Counted from the first letter of the stretch, positions 26,917 to 35,482 are shown. The stretch is DNA of 64,000 nt from Pseudomonas sp. R37(2017) (GCF_002113375.1 NZ_NEHO01000003.1:62001-126000), one strand, 5' to 3'. Made by a program: numbers and translations. The notes: generated from the letters alone by a model not told the origin.

Positions 26917-27020
26917 CGGCCCCATCGCGAGCAAGCTCGCTCCCACAGGGGTGAAGTCGTACACAAAATCTGTATTCAAAGCATAATCCTGTGGGAGCGG
27001 GCTTGCCCGCGATGGGGCCA
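26917..27020. repeat. Inverted pair of REP palindromes
   Basis: CCCCATCGCGAGCAAGCTCG at the left and GGGCTTGCCCGCGATGGGG at the right, separated by about 45 bases. The left copy has a GAGCAAGCTC core and the right copy GGGCTTGCCC, so the two arms have diverged. Confidence 0.88.
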
Positions 27021-27051
27021 GAGTGGGCACCGGAGATACAGGGTCAGAAAT

Positions 27052-27090
27052 AAAAAAGCCCCCGGACAATCACGTGTCCGGGGGCTTTTG
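27052..27090. terminator. Rho-independent terminator for yhcB (bidirectional)
   Basis: AAAAAAGCCCCCGGACA / TGTCCGGGGGCTTTT stem. On the minus strand it follows the yhcB stop and ends in a T-run; on the plus strand it also ends in TTTT. Confidence 0.9.
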
Positions 27091-27106
27091 CCATGCGCGA
27101 AGCTGA

Positions 27107-27541
27107 TTACTTCTTCAGGCCGTAATGCTCATCGAGCATGCCCGGCGCGTTCGGGGCTTTCGGTGCGTAGTCGCGAGGTGGCTCCTGATCGCGTGGTGGC
27201 GTCAGGCGCTCCCGTGGAGCCTGCGCCGCGTCGGCGTGCAGGGAAGCCAGCAGGCGTTGGCGGGTCTGCTCGTCCAGGGCCAGACGGTTGGCACCCTCGG
27301 CGAGGTGGTCCTGCACTTCCTGATAGCTCTGAGTCAGTTTCTTGACCAGTGTCGCGGTGCTGTTGAAGTGGGTCACCACTTCGTTCTGATAACTGTCGAA
27401 ACGTTCCTGAATATCGTCCAGTTGACGCTGCGTGCGGCTGGGCGCGGCGTTCGGTGCAACGCGAGCGATCAGGAACCCAATGGCGACACCCACAACCAGG
27501 GCAAGAGTCGGTAACAACCAAACTAAGAGCGAGTGTTCCAC
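27107..27541 (-). CDS. yhcB: YhcB (DUF1043) family inner-membrane protein
   Basis: A 144-residue protein with a single N-terminal membrane anchor (WLLPTLALVVGVAIGFLIA, about residues 8-26). A coiled-coil region follows (RTQRQLDDIQERFDSYQNEV to about residue 95), then a Pro-rich tail. This is the layout of YhcB/ZapG, which links the division machinery and cell-envelope synthesis in enterics. It is divergent from the alpha/beta hydrolase gene. Confidence 0.88.
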   Translation of the reverse strand: MEHSLLVWLLPTLALVVGVAIGFLIARVAPNAAPSRTQRQLDDIQERFDSYQNEVVTHFNSTATLVKKLTQSYQEVQDHLAEGANRLALDEQTRQRLLASLHADAAQAPRERLTPPRDQEPPRDYAPKAPNAPGMLDEHYGLKK

Positions 27542-27679
27542 GAGTCCTTCCTCTATAAACGGCTTTGCTTTACGTTAACGGCTCGAACCTGCGCTGTATA
27601 CCGCGATTCACTCGCAATAGACAGCCACAGACAATTTGCTAGACGAGTCGACCCGATTCGAGGTCACGGAGTTCCTTCC

Positions 27680-28315
27680 TTGCTTATGCGTGAAACCCCT
27701 GTAGTGATTGATGGCCCGGTTGGTCAGATTGAAGCACTGTATCTGGATAATGAGCAGCCTCGCGGCCTGGCGCTGATCTGTCATCCGAACCCGGTGCAGG
27801 GCGGCACCATGCTCAACAAAGTGGTTTCGACCCTGCAGCGCACCGCGCGAGATGCCGGTTTGATCACTTTGCGTTTCAACTACCGTGGCGTTGGCGCCAG
27901 CGAAGGCACCCACGACATGGGCACGGGTGAAGTCGATGATGCCCAGGCCGTGGCCGCGTGGTTTCGCGCCAGACACCCGGATTTGCCGCTGACCCTGTTC
28001 GGTTTCTCTTTTGGCGGTTTTGTTGCCGCAAGTCTCGGCGGACGTCTGGAAGCGCAGGGCGAGCAGCTCAAACACCTGTTCATGGTTGCGCCGGCGGTCA
28101 TGCGCCTGAGGGATCAGGACCAGTTGCCGCAGCATGGCGAACTGACCCTTATTCAGCCGGAAACCGACGAAGTCATCGATCCACAAGTCGTTTACCAATG
28201 GTCCGACAAGCTCGAACGTCCCCATGAGCTGCTGAAAGTGGCAGAATGCGGACACTTTTTTCATGGCAAGCTGACCGATCTCAAGGATCTGATCCTGCCG
28301 CGTCTCTCGAATTGA
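27680..28315 (+). CDS. Alpha/beta hydrolase (PA4440-like)
   Basis: A cytoplasmic alpha/beta-fold hydrolase of about 210 residues. The nucleophile elbow is GFSFGGF (about residues 104-110, GxSxG with Ser), the early HPNP oxyanion segment is in LICHPNPVQGGTM, and the final His lies in AECGHFFHGKL. I prefer the TTG at 27680, because GGAG lies 8 bases before it; the ATG at 27686 is two codons later and would also be acceptable. It precedes trpS by 24 bases. Substrate unknown. Confidence 0.83.
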   Translation: MLMRETPVVIDGPVGQIEALYLDNEQPRGLALICHPNPVQGGTMLNKVVSTLQRTARDAGLITLRFNYRGVGASEGTHDMGTGEVDDAQAVAAWFRARHPDLPLTLFGFSFGGFVAASLGGRLEAQGEQLKHLFMVAPAVMRLRDQDQLPQHGELTLIQPETDEVIDPQVVYQWSDKLERPHELLKVAECGHFFHGKLTDLKDLILPRLSN

Positions 28316-28339
28316 TTGCAGTCTGACAAGCGATTACCC

Positions 28340-29695
28340 ATGACGACTCGTACCCGTATCCTCACCGGCATCACCACCACTGGCACGCCGCACCTGGGCA
28401 ACTACGCTGGCGCCATCCGCCCGGCGATCGTCGCCAGCCGCGACAGCAATGCCGATTCGTTCTACTTCCTGGCCGACTACCACGCCCTGATCAAGTGCGA
28501 TGACCCGCTGCGCATCCAGCGCTCGCGTCTGGAAATTGCCGCGACCTGGCTGGCCGGTGGCCTGGATGTCGAGCGCGTGACTTTCTACCGCCAGTCCGAC
28601 ATCCCGGAAATCCCTGAGCTGACCTGGCTGCTGACCTGCGTCGCTGCCAAGGGCCTCCTCAATCGGGCGCACGCCTACAAGGCTTCGGTGGACAAGAACG
28701 TCGAGACCGGTGAAGACCCGGATGCCGGCATCACCATGGGCCTGTACAGCTACCCGGTGCTGATGGCCGCGGACATCCTGATGTTCAATGCGCACAAGGT
28801 GCCGGTCGGTCGCGATCAGATCCAGCACGTGGAGATGGCGCGGGACATCGGCCAGCGCTTCAACCACCTGTTTGGCCAGGGCAAGGAGTTCTTCACTTTG
28901 CCTGAGGCGTTGATCGAAGAGAGCGTCGCCACATTGCCGGGCCTGGATGGCCGCAAGATGTCGAAGAGCTACGACAACACCATTCCACTGTTCAGCAGCG
29001 CCAAAGAGATGAAGGACGCGATTTCGCGGATCGTCACCGACTCCCGCGCGCCGGGCGAAGCCAAGGATCCGGATAATTCACATCTGTTCACTCTGTTCCA
29101 GGCCTTCGCCACCCCGGCGCAGGCCGACGAGTTCCGCAGTGATTTGCTGCAGGGCCTGGGATGGGGCGAGGCGAAGAATCGCCTGTTCCAACTGCTGGAA
29201 AGCGAGTTGGGTGAGTCGCGCGAGCGTTATAACCAGCTGATCGAGCGCCCGGCGGATCTGGAAGACATCCTGCAACACGGTGCGAAAAAGGCCCGTGCGG
29301 TAGCGACCCCCTTCCTCAATGAACTGCGTGAAGCCGTGGGCCTGCGTTCCTTCGTTGCCCAGGCTCAAGTGGCGACGGCCACCAGGAAAAAAGCCGCGAA
29401 AGCTGCTCGTTTTGTCAGCTTCCGTGAAGACGACGGCAGTTTCCGCTTCCGTCTGCTGGCGGCCGATGGCGAACAACTGCTGCTGTCGCGCAATTTCGCC
29501 GATGGCAAGACCGCCGGTCAGGTGACCAAGCAGTTGCAGGCGGGCCAGGATCTGGATGTGCGCAGTGAAGAGAAGGGCTTCAGCGTCTGGCTTGAAGGCG
29601 AGTGCGTTGCCGACAGCCCGGCCTTCGTCGACAGCGCTGCGCGTGATGCTGCCATCGAAGCTTTACGCATAGCCCTGACGCCGGTTCAGGAATAA
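28340..29695 (+). CDS. trpS: Tryptophanyl-tRNA synthetase
   Basis: Charges tRNA-Trp. The 451-residue class I synthetase shows its HIGH-like motif as [14 protein letters not shown] (residues 13-26) and KMSKS as [10 protein letters not shown] (about residues 207-216). It is about 110 residues longer than the E. coli type because of a C-terminal extension after residue 335, as in other pseudomonad enzymes. The ATG at 28340 begins [11 protein letters not shown]; sequence upstream of it is not conserved in style. Confidence 0.95.
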   Translation: MTTRTRILTGITTTGTPHLGNYAGAIRPAIVASRDSNADSFYFLADYHALIKCDDPLRIQRSRLEIAATWLAGGLDVERVTFYRQSDIPEIPELTWLLTCVAAKGLLNRAHAYKASVDKNVETGEDPDAGITMGLYSYPVLMAADILMFNAHKVPVGRDQIQHVEMARDIGQRFNHLFGQGKEFFTLPEALIEESVATLPGLDGRKMSKSYDNTIPLFSSAKEMKDAISRIVTDSRAPGEAKDPDNSHLFTLFQAFATPAQADEFRSDLLQGLGWGEAKNRLFQLLESELGESRERYNQLIERPADLEDILQHGAKKARAVATPFLNELREAVGLRSFVAQAQVATATRKKAAKAARFVSFREDDGSFRFRLLAADGEQLLLSRNFADGKTAGQVTKQLQAGQDLDVRSEEKGFSVWLEGECVADSPAFVDSAARDAAIEALRIALTPVQE

Positions 29696-29735
29696 ACAAC
29701 GGCCCGGCCCAACCAAGGGCCGATTGCCATTCTTC

Positions 29736-29766
29736 GGGGCCGTCGCTAAAGTGTCGGCCCGTTTTT
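29736..29766 (+). terminator. Probable Rho-independent terminator after trpS
   Basis: GGGCCG ... CGGCCC with a loop of about 12 bases, followed by GTTTTTGTTG. It lies about 40 bases after the trpS stop and just before zapE. Confidence 0.7.
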
Positions 29767-29785
29767 GTTGCCTTGCTAACGAATT

Positions 29786-30880
29786 ATGACGCCCCTAGAA
29801 CGATATCAAGCTGATCTGAAACGCCCGGAATTCTTCCATGACGCCGCGCAGGAAACGGCTGTGCGTCATTTGCAGCGCCTGTACGACGATCTGGTCGCGG
29901 CCGAGCAAAACAAGCCGGGCCTGCTGGGCAAGTTGTTTGGCAAGAAGGATCAGGCCCCGGTCAAGGGCCTGTATTTCTGGGGTGGCGTAGGTCGCGGCAA
30001 GACTTACCTGGTGGACACCTTCTTTGAAGCGCTGCCGTTCAAGGAAAAGTCCCGCACTCACTTCCACCGCTTCATGAAGCGCGTGCACGAAGAGATGAAG
30101 ACCCTGGGTGGCGAGAAAAACCCGCTGACCATCATCGCCAAGCGCTTCGCCGCCGAGGCCCGGGTGATCTGCTTCGATGAGTTCTTCGTTTCCGACATCA
30201 CCGACGCCATGATCCTTGGCACCCTGATGGAAGAACTGTTCAAGAATGGCGTGACCCTGGTCGCGACCTCGAACATCGTACCGGACGGCCTGTACAAGGA
30301 CGGCCTGCAACGCGCGCGCTTCCTGCCGGCCATTGCGCTGATCAAGCAGAATACCGAGATCGTCAACGTCGACAGCGGCGTCGACTATCGTCTGCGTCAC
30401 CTCGAGCAAGCCGAGCTGTTCCACTATCCGCTCGACGAAGCCGCCAACGAAAGCCTGCGCAAGAGCTTCCGTGCACTGACGCCGGAATGCACGGCAGCGG
30501 TTGAAAATGACGTGCTGATGATCGAAAACCGTGAAATTCGTGCCCTGCGCACTTGCGATGACGTGGCCTGGTTCGACTTCCGCGCACTGTGCGACGGTCC
30601 GCGCAGCCAGAACGACTACATCGAACTGGGCAAGATCTTCCACGCCGTGTTGCTGAGCGATGTTGAACAGATGAGCGTCACCACCGACGACATCGCCCGA
30701 CGTTTCATCAACATGGTCGACGAGTTCTACGACCGTAACGTGAAACTGATCATTTCCGCCGAAGTCGAGCTCAAGGATCTGTACACCGGCGGGCGCCTGA
30801 CTTTCGAATTCCAGCGTACCCTCAGCCGTCTGCTGGAAATGCAGTCCCACGAGTTCCTGGCGCGGGCGCATAAGCCGTAA
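29786..30880 (+). CDS. zapE: Cell division protein ZapE (AFG1-like ATPase)
   Basis: A 364-residue AAA-type ATPase that associates with the FtsZ ring under stress in E. coli. Walker A is GGVGRGKTYL (about residues 67-76) and Walker B is VICFDEFFVSDITDAM (about 128-143). The AFG1-family segment ATSNIVPDGLYKDGLQRARF and the closing FEFQRTLSRLLEMQS are present. No signal or membrane segment is seen. The ribosome-binding site is weak. Confidence 0.93.
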   Translation: MTPLERYQADLKRPEFFHDAAQETAVRHLQRLYDDLVAAEQNKPGLLGKLFGKKDQAPVKGLYFWGGVGRGKTYLVDTFFEALPFKEKSRTHFHRFMKRVHEEMKTLGGEKNPLTIIAKRFAAEARVICFDEFFVSDITDAMILGTLMEELFKNGVTLVATSNIVPDGLYKDGLQRARFLPAIALIKQNTEIVNVDSGVDYRLRHLEQAELFHYPLDEAANESLRKSFRALTPECTAAVENDVLMIENREIRALRTCDDVAWFDFRALCDGPRSQNDYIELGKIFHAVLLSDVEQMSVTTDDIARRFINMVDEFYDRNVKLIISAEVELKDLYTGGRLTFEFQRTLSRLLEMQSHEFLARAHKP

Positions 30881-30893
30881 GCCAATTCGACGC

Positions 30894-30930
30894 ACAAAAA
30901 AGGCCTGCAATCGCAGGCCTTTTGTTGTTT
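30894..30930. terminator. Bidirectional terminator between zapE and the asparaginase gene
   Basis: AAGGCCTGC-AATC-GCAGGCCTT stem with an A-run on the left and TTTTGTTGTTTT on the right, placed between two converging genes. Confidence 0.9.
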
Positions 30931-30935
30931 TGAAG

Positions 30936-31919
30936 TCAAATGTCTTCGTTGAGATACCGCGCAAGCTCGTGCTGTCGTTGGCAACCGAGCAGCAGCCAAA
31001 GCAGAATCCGGGCTTTTCGCGGACATAGAAAACCCGCCATCGATGCGCCCTTGCGGATCAAGTCCATTTCACCGCCACCAAAACCGTAAGAGGCATGTGC
31101 GGTAGAGCCGGAACCGGTTCGGGTCGCAATGATCACGGGGATTCGTTTGGCAATATGCTCGATCATTGCCGCCCAGCGCTGCGAGATGTGGCCGGCACCG
31201 AAACCGCCGATCACCAGCCCGTCGTAATCGAGTGCGAGAATATTCTCCAGTAGCAGGGTGTCGGCTGACAGTGAGGCCTCAAACAGCGCAACCTTCTGTG
31301 TAGTCTGTTGCGGCAGCGGTAATACCGTGCGCGGCCCCGGCGGACGCAGGTAGCGAACACGGTCTTCCAGCAATAGGCCCGCGGGTCCCACGACCGGAGA
31401 GGAAAATGCCTGCAATGCCAGCGAATCGGTTTTACGTACGCTGCACGCTTGATGGATCTGTCCGTTCATCACGACCTGGACGCCACGTTGCCGGCTGTTC
31501 TGCGACAGGGCGGCGCGACATGCATCCAGCAGATTGGCCGGTCCATCGGCACCTGGCTGCGCTGCGGAACGCATGGCACCGGTCAGCACCAAGGGGGTGT
31601 CGTAGGGCCACAGGTAATCCAAAAACACCGCGGTTTCTTCGAGGGTGTCGGTGCCCTGGGTTATCACGACCCCAACAGCGCCCTGTTTGACTTGAAACTC
31701 AGCCCAGGACAATACGTTCAGCAAAAACTCGAAATCCAGGGACGCACTGGGAAGAAGACTGAGGGTTTCGACGGTGATTACGGCCAGCGTCGTCAGTTCC
31801 GGTAAGGAAGTCAGCAGGGTTTCGCCGCTGACGGTCGGGATGACGCCTTCACCGGCCTTGCTCGCTTGCATGCTTACCGTGCCGCCAAGTGCCGCGATGG
31901 ACAGTTTGGGCAGGTCCAT
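30936..31919 (-). CDS. L-asparaginase
   Basis: Hydrolyses L-asparagine to aspartate and ammonia. The 327-residue protein has the N-terminal active-site motif IAALGGTVSM (Thr at about residue 14) and the second catalytic motif VVITQGTDTLEETAVFLDYL near residue 88, followed by VLTGAMRSA. There is no signal peptide, so it is probably cytoplasmic although asparaginases of both types share these motifs. It is the last gene of a three-gene operon with a duplicated membrane protein and a nitrilase-like hydrolase. Confidence 0.9.
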   Translation of the reverse strand: MDLPKLSIAALGGTVSMQASKAGEGVIPTVSGETLLTSLPELTTLAVITVETLSLLPSASLDFEFLLNVLSWAEFQVKQGAVGVVITQGTDTLEETAVFLDYLWPYDTPLVLTGAMRSAAQPGADGPANLLDACRAALSQNSRQRGVQVVMNGQIHQACSVRKTDSLALQAFSSPVVGPAGLLLEDRVRYLRPPGPRTVLPLPQQTTQKVALFEASLSADTLLLENILALDYDGLVIGGFGAGHISQRWAAMIEHIAKRIPVIIATRTGSGSTAHASYGFGGGEMDLIRKGASMAGFLCPRKARILLWLLLGCQRQHELARYLNEDI

Positions 31920-31996
31920 GGGATACCTCGCTTGTTTGTAATGAAAAATGGCTGTATCCGTTTCTGAGGCTGCGATACAGCCGGATGGCTGGGTTA

Positions 31997-33190
31997 TTAA
32001 TCAGCGATCAGAAAACCGATCAGCGGCACGATCAGCAGTGTGCTGATTGCCATCGACAGTACATTGGCGATGTAGGCGTGCATGTCGGCCGGTAATTTCC
32101 TGGCAATCGCACAGGCCAGCGGTGGTGCGAGCAAGGCCCCCAGTAGTGCACTCGAGACGATAATCTGCCAACTGCCGCCATAAGCCAGGATCGCTGCGGG
32201 CACCACTGAAACCAGCGGGATGTAAGTGGGATACCAGCCGTGCAACATCCATTGTCGACGCCAGATCAGCACACCGATGGCCGAGGCCAAAGCCTGCGCG
32301 CCGATGATGTGCAGCAGCAGGCCCGATCCATACGCGGGGCTTGAAGGGTTGAAGCTGTAAGCCAGCAATGCACCCAATATCAGGCCAAGGCTGGCCAGTT
32401 CATTGCCGAAGAACGGTGCTTCGGAAAAATCCGCCAGAATCCGGCGCAGGCTCCAGATGACACCATAGTCGGGCGCCTTCGCGGGAGTGATCGAGGCGGG
32501 TGGTGTTTGCGACGACCTGGATTTCACCAGGTTCGGCCAATAGCGGCAGAACAGAAACGCCAGTACGCTGGCAACCGCCATGCCTAGCACATTGCCAATC
32601 ACTGCTGGCAAGGCCAGCGGTTCGCACACGTAGTTGACGATCAGCAGGCACATCGGTGTGACGAGTACGGCGCCCATGAGTGCGCCGTTGATCGTGACCC
32701 TCCAGCCTCCGCCAAACATCAGCACCATTGCCGCTGGCAGCGAGACGAATGCTACGAACGTGGGTTGCCAGGTTGTGGCTGTCACCGTCCAGCCCCACAG
32801 TAAATTACTCAGCAGCAGCCCGAGCAACGAACTGGTGACCAGCCAGGGCCAAAGTCCCGTTCCATAGGAGATGGCAAACCCTTGCCAGGGTTTTCCCGTT
32901 CGATTCGCCCAGTAAGCCAAATAAGCGCCCGCCAGCAGGCCGATCGAGGCGAACTCGTGCTTGTAGAAAGCCACCTCGCTGATGTCACCCAACACCCAAC
33001 GCAACCAGGCACTCGGTTCGGGTAGCTGCGATACCATGTCGCCATATCCAGGCCAATGCGCTCCCCAGAAGGTTCGGTTGCTGAATGAAAGCCAGGCGAT
33101 CAGCAGTGTCGCGCCGATCATTAGCAGGACGACGGCTGCATCAATCGGTGATTTGCGCGACGGTTGGTTTTTGTCGGTTGTAACTTCCAT
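31997..33190 (-). CDS. Polytopic membrane protein with internal duplication, unknown family
   Basis: A 397-residue inner-membrane protein with about ten hydrophobic helices. The two halves are repeats: LRWVLGDISEVAFYKHEFAS (about residue 63) corresponds to LRRILADFSEAPFFGNELAS (about residue 248), and each half later has a PAAMVLMFGGGWRVTINGAL / PAAILAYGGSWQIIVSSALL segment and an IGNVLGMAVAS / IANVLSMAIST segment. A hydrophilic linker rich in Ser and Pro joins them near residue 230. It lies between nitrilase and asparaginase genes, so an amide or nitrile transporter is a reasonable guess. AGGAGG precedes the start. Confidence 0.72.
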   Translation of the reverse strand: MEVTTDKNQPSRKSPIDAAVVLLMIGATLLIAWLSFSNRTFWGAHWPGYGDMVSQLPEPSAWLRWVLGDISEVAFYKHEFASIGLLAGAYLAYWANRTGKPWQGFAISYGTGLWPWLVTSSLLGLLLSNLLWGWTVTATTWQPTFVAFVSLPAAMVLMFGGGWRVTINGALMGAVLVTPMCLLIVNYVCEPLALPAVIGNVLGMAVASVLAFLFCRYWPNLVKSRSSQTPPASITPAKAPDYGVIWSLRRILADFSEAPFFGNELASLGLILGALLAYSFNPSSPAYGSGLLLHIIGAQALASAIGVLIWRRQWMLHGWYPTYIPLVSVVPAAILAYGGSWQIIVSSALLGALLAPPLACAIARKLPADMHAYIANVLSMAISTLLIVPLIGFLIAD

Positions 33191-33206
33191 GAGATAGGCC
33201 TCCTGA

Positions 33207-34094
33207 TCAACGTGGGAGGCAGGGGTGTTGGGTGTAGCCGAGCATCTGATCGTAAAGATCGGCCCGGCGATCGCGATGCAGATCGTTCAGGTTGTTCCAG
33301 ATGGGCGCACTGCGGGAGCTGGTCAGGTCAATATCGGCAAACAGAATTTCCTGCCTGTCTGCCGAAGCCACGGCGCCAATCGGCCAGCCGTTGGTTCCGG
33401 CAATCAGTGAGCAACCCAGGTAGCGCGCGCCGCGCTCCTCGCCGATCCGGCTCGCAGCAGCGATAAATACGTTGTTGACGTGAGCGGCGGTCATCGTCAG
33501 ATACGACGCCATGCACTTACCGGCATCGTCGAACAGCGGCGACGGTGTCCAGACCCAGTTGTTCAGGCTGCAAATGATGTCCGCGCCTTGCTGGGCGAGG
33601 ATCCGTGGCACCTCCGGAAACCAGATGTCCCAGCAGATCAACAGCCCGATGCGGCCGATTGGTGTGTCGAAAACCGGGAAGCCCAGGTCGCCAGGGGTGA
33701 ACCAGAGCTTCTCCAGATTCCACAAATGGGCTTTGCGGTACTTACCGATAAAACCGTCTGGTCCCACCAGAACGCCGGTGTTGAAGAGTTGCATGCCGTC
33801 GCGTTCGGTCAGCCCGGCCACGAGGTAAACATTGTGTTCGCGGGCGAAGTCGATCCAGCCCTGCACGCTTGGCCCCTCGGGAACCGCTTCGGCATGGGCG
33901 AAGGCATCCTGTCGATTGCTGAAAAAATAGCCGGTATTGGAAAGCTCGGGCAGAACGATGAGATTGGCACCGCCGTTGACCGCTTCCTGTGCCAGTTCCA
34001 GACTCTTGCGCAAGTTGGTCTCATGATTCTCGACGCCGACCTGAGGGTCGAATTGCACGACTGCTACGCGAACGGGGCTGGTTGGCTCGCTCAT
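33207..34094 (-). CDS. Nitrilase/amidase superfamily (carbon-nitrogen hydrolase)
   Basis: A 295-residue member of the C-N hydrolase superfamily. The Glu-Lys-Cys triad is visible as LPELSNTGYF (Glu about residue 50), GKYRKAHLWN (Lys about 123) and LLICWDIWFPEVPR (Cys about 157). It probably hydrolyses a nitrile, amide or carbamoyl compound. The ATG at 34094 has GAGG upstream; the GTG at 34124 would read an Asn/Lys-rich leader through the AATAACAA motif. First gene of an operon with the membrane protein (16-base gap) and asparaginase. Confidence 0.85.
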   Translation of the reverse strand: MSEPTSPVRVAVVQFDPQVGVENHETNLRKSLELAQEAVNGGANLIVLPELSNTGYFFSNRQDAFAHAEAVPEGPSVQGWIDFAREHNVYLVAGLTERDGMQLFNTGVLVGPDGFIGKYRKAHLWNLEKLWFTPGDLGFPVFDTPIGRIGLLICWDIWFPEVPRILAQQGADIICSLNNWVWTPSPLFDDAGKCMASYLTMTAAHVNNVFIAAASRIGEERGARYLGCSLIAGTNGWPIGAVASADRQEILFADIDLTSSRSAPIWNNLNDLHRDRRADLYDQMLGYTQHPCLPR

Positions 34095-34113
34095 TCCTGA
34101 TGACCTCTTTTTA

Positions 34114-34121
34114 TTGTTATT
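34114..34121 (-). promoter_or_regulatory. Hfq/Crc-type AANAANAA motif in the nitrilase operon leader
   Basis: On the minus strand AATAACAATAAAAAGAGG runs directly into the ribosome-binding region of the nitrilase gene. It holds two overlapping matches to AANAANAA. In Pseudomonas such motifs next to a start codon are bound by Hfq with Crc to repress translation of catabolic genes when preferred carbon sources are present. Confidence 0.5.
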
Positions 34122-34244
34122 CACGCTGTTTCAGTGGCGTGCCAATAAAAGGTGAAGTCGCAGGTGGGCGTCAGTCAGCCGCTTCCGTTCAGGTTGTAGT
34201 CTGTTTCCGATAATCTGAACCAGATTGCCAGGGCGCCCGGAAAC

Positions 34245-34348
34245 CCTGTAGGAGCGAGCACGCTCGCGATGGACGTCAACGATAACGTTGAATGCCTGAT
34301 ACCCGGCGGTGTCTGGGCTTCCATCGCGAGCATGCTCGCTCCTACAGG
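34245..34348. repeat. Inverted pair of REP palindromes (BIME-like)
   Basis: CCTGTAGGAGCGAGCACGCT at the left and GAGCATGCTCGCTCCTACAG at the right. Directly after the left copy comes GACGTCAACGATAACG, the inverse of the spacer sequence found beside the right copies at 2131-2245 and 13191-13294. Confidence 0.9.
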
Positions 34349-34354
34349 GAGGGG

Positions 34355-35350
34355 TTATGCCGCCTGCTGAAACTGCTGCCGATACTGGTTCGGCGACAGC
34401 TCCGTGTGCTGTCGGAACAGTCGTGCGAAGAAGCTCGCGTCGTCGTAACCAACCTCATAGCTGATGGTCTTGATGCTCTTGCGGCTGCCGGACAGCAAGC
34501 CCTTGGCGGTTTCGATGCGCAGGCGTTGCAGGTAGTGCAGTGGCTTGTCACCGGTGGCGGTCTGGAAGCGGCGCATGAAGTTGCGGATGCTCATGCCGTG
34601 TTCGCGGGCGACGTCTTCGAAGCGGAATTTGTCGGCGAAGTGTTCTTCGAGCCAATGCTGGATTTGCAGGATGATCACGTCCTGGTGCAGTTTCTGCCCG
34701 CCGAATCCAATTCGTCCTGGGGAATAGCTGCGCTGCACCTCATACAGAATGTCCCGGGCGACGGCCTGGGACACATTGGCGCCGCAGAAACGCTCGATCA
34801 GGTAAATGTACAGATCGCACGCCGAGGTGGTGCCGCTGGCGCAGTACAGGTTGTCGGCGTCGGTCAGGTGCTTGTCCTGATTGAGCTGCACCTGGGGGAA
34901 GCGTTCGGCGAAGGCATTGAAGAAGCGCCAATAGGTGGTCGCTTCCTTGCCATTGAGCAGCCCGGCTTCGGCCAGCCAGAACACGCCGGTGGCCTCGCCG
35001 CACAGTACGGCGCCGCGCGCATGTTGCTGGCGCAACCACGGCAGGACTTGCGGGTAACGTTTGCACAGATTGTCGAAATCGTCCCAGAACGCGGGCAGAA
35101 CGATGATGTCGGCGTTTTCCAGTCCGCCATCCACGGGAATCAACACGTCGCTGAAGGTATTGACCGGTTTGCCATCGGGGCTGACCAGGCGGGTTTCGAA
35201 CGCCGGTGTCAGGCCCTGGCCCAGCTGTTTGCCGTAGCGCAGGCTGGCGAGGTGGAAGAAATCCTTGGCTTGCATGAGGGTGGAAGCGAAAACCCGGTCA
35301 ATGGCCAGGATGCTGACGCGCCGCAATGGCGTGGAGGCTTGGTTAGACAT
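34355..35350 (-). CDS. GlxA family AraC-type transcriptional regulator
   Basis: A 331-residue regulator with an N-terminal DJ-1/PfpI-like (amidase-type) domain. Its nucleophile-elbow region is AVLCGEATGVFWLAEAGLL near residue 120, with Cys kept. A C-terminal AraC helix-turn-helix follows (about residues 225-325: EHGMSIRNFMRRFQTATGDK, then TISYEVGYDDASFFARLFRQ). Members include regulators of arginine, betaine and carnitine use. It is divergent from an acyl-CoA dehydrogenase gene, the obvious candidate target. AAAAATAA 10 bases before the start matches a Hfq/Crc motif. Confidence 0.9.
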   Translation of the reverse strand: MSNQASTPLRRVSILAIDRVFASTLMQAKDFFHLASLRYGKQLGQGLTPAFETRLVSPDGKPVNTFSDVLIPVDGGLENADIIVLPAFWDDFDNLCKRYPQVLPWLRQQHARGAVLCGEATGVFWLAEAGLLNGKEATTYWRFFNAFAERFPQVQLNQDKHLTDADNLYCASGTTSACDLYIYLIERFCGANVSQAVARDILYEVQRSYSPGRIGFGGQKLHQDVIILQIQHWLEEHFADKFRFEDVAREHGMSIRNFMRRFQTATGDKPLHYLQRLRIETAKGLLSGSRKSIKTISYEVGYDDASFFARLFRQHTELSPNQYRQQFQQAA

Positions 35351-35474
35351 AATTCAACTTTATTTTTATAGGGGGAAGTGGTCACCAGACGGCTGGATCG
35401 TCTTATTTTTTGTCGGGTGTGTCCAGTGTCCTGTATTGGAGGCGAGGCATAGTCTCTAAAGGTCAACTCCTTCT

Positions 35475-35482
35475 AAAAACAA
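35475..35482 (+). promoter_or_regulatory. Hfq/Crc-type AANAANAA motif before the acyl-CoA dehydrogenase
   Basis: AAAAACAA lies about 15 bases before the ATG at 35497, next to the AAAAGG ribosome-binding site. The match is by pattern only. Confidence 0.42.

Noticed and set aside
31997..33190. Assignment of the duplicated membrane protein to DUF1097
   Set aside because: DUF1097 proteins are about 160 residues and I could not match a diagnostic motif; the name was left out.
34130..34160. Sigma54-like TTGGCACG upstream of the nitrilase operon
   Set aside because: The -24 element is good (TTGGCACG) but the -12 GC is missing at the correct distance.
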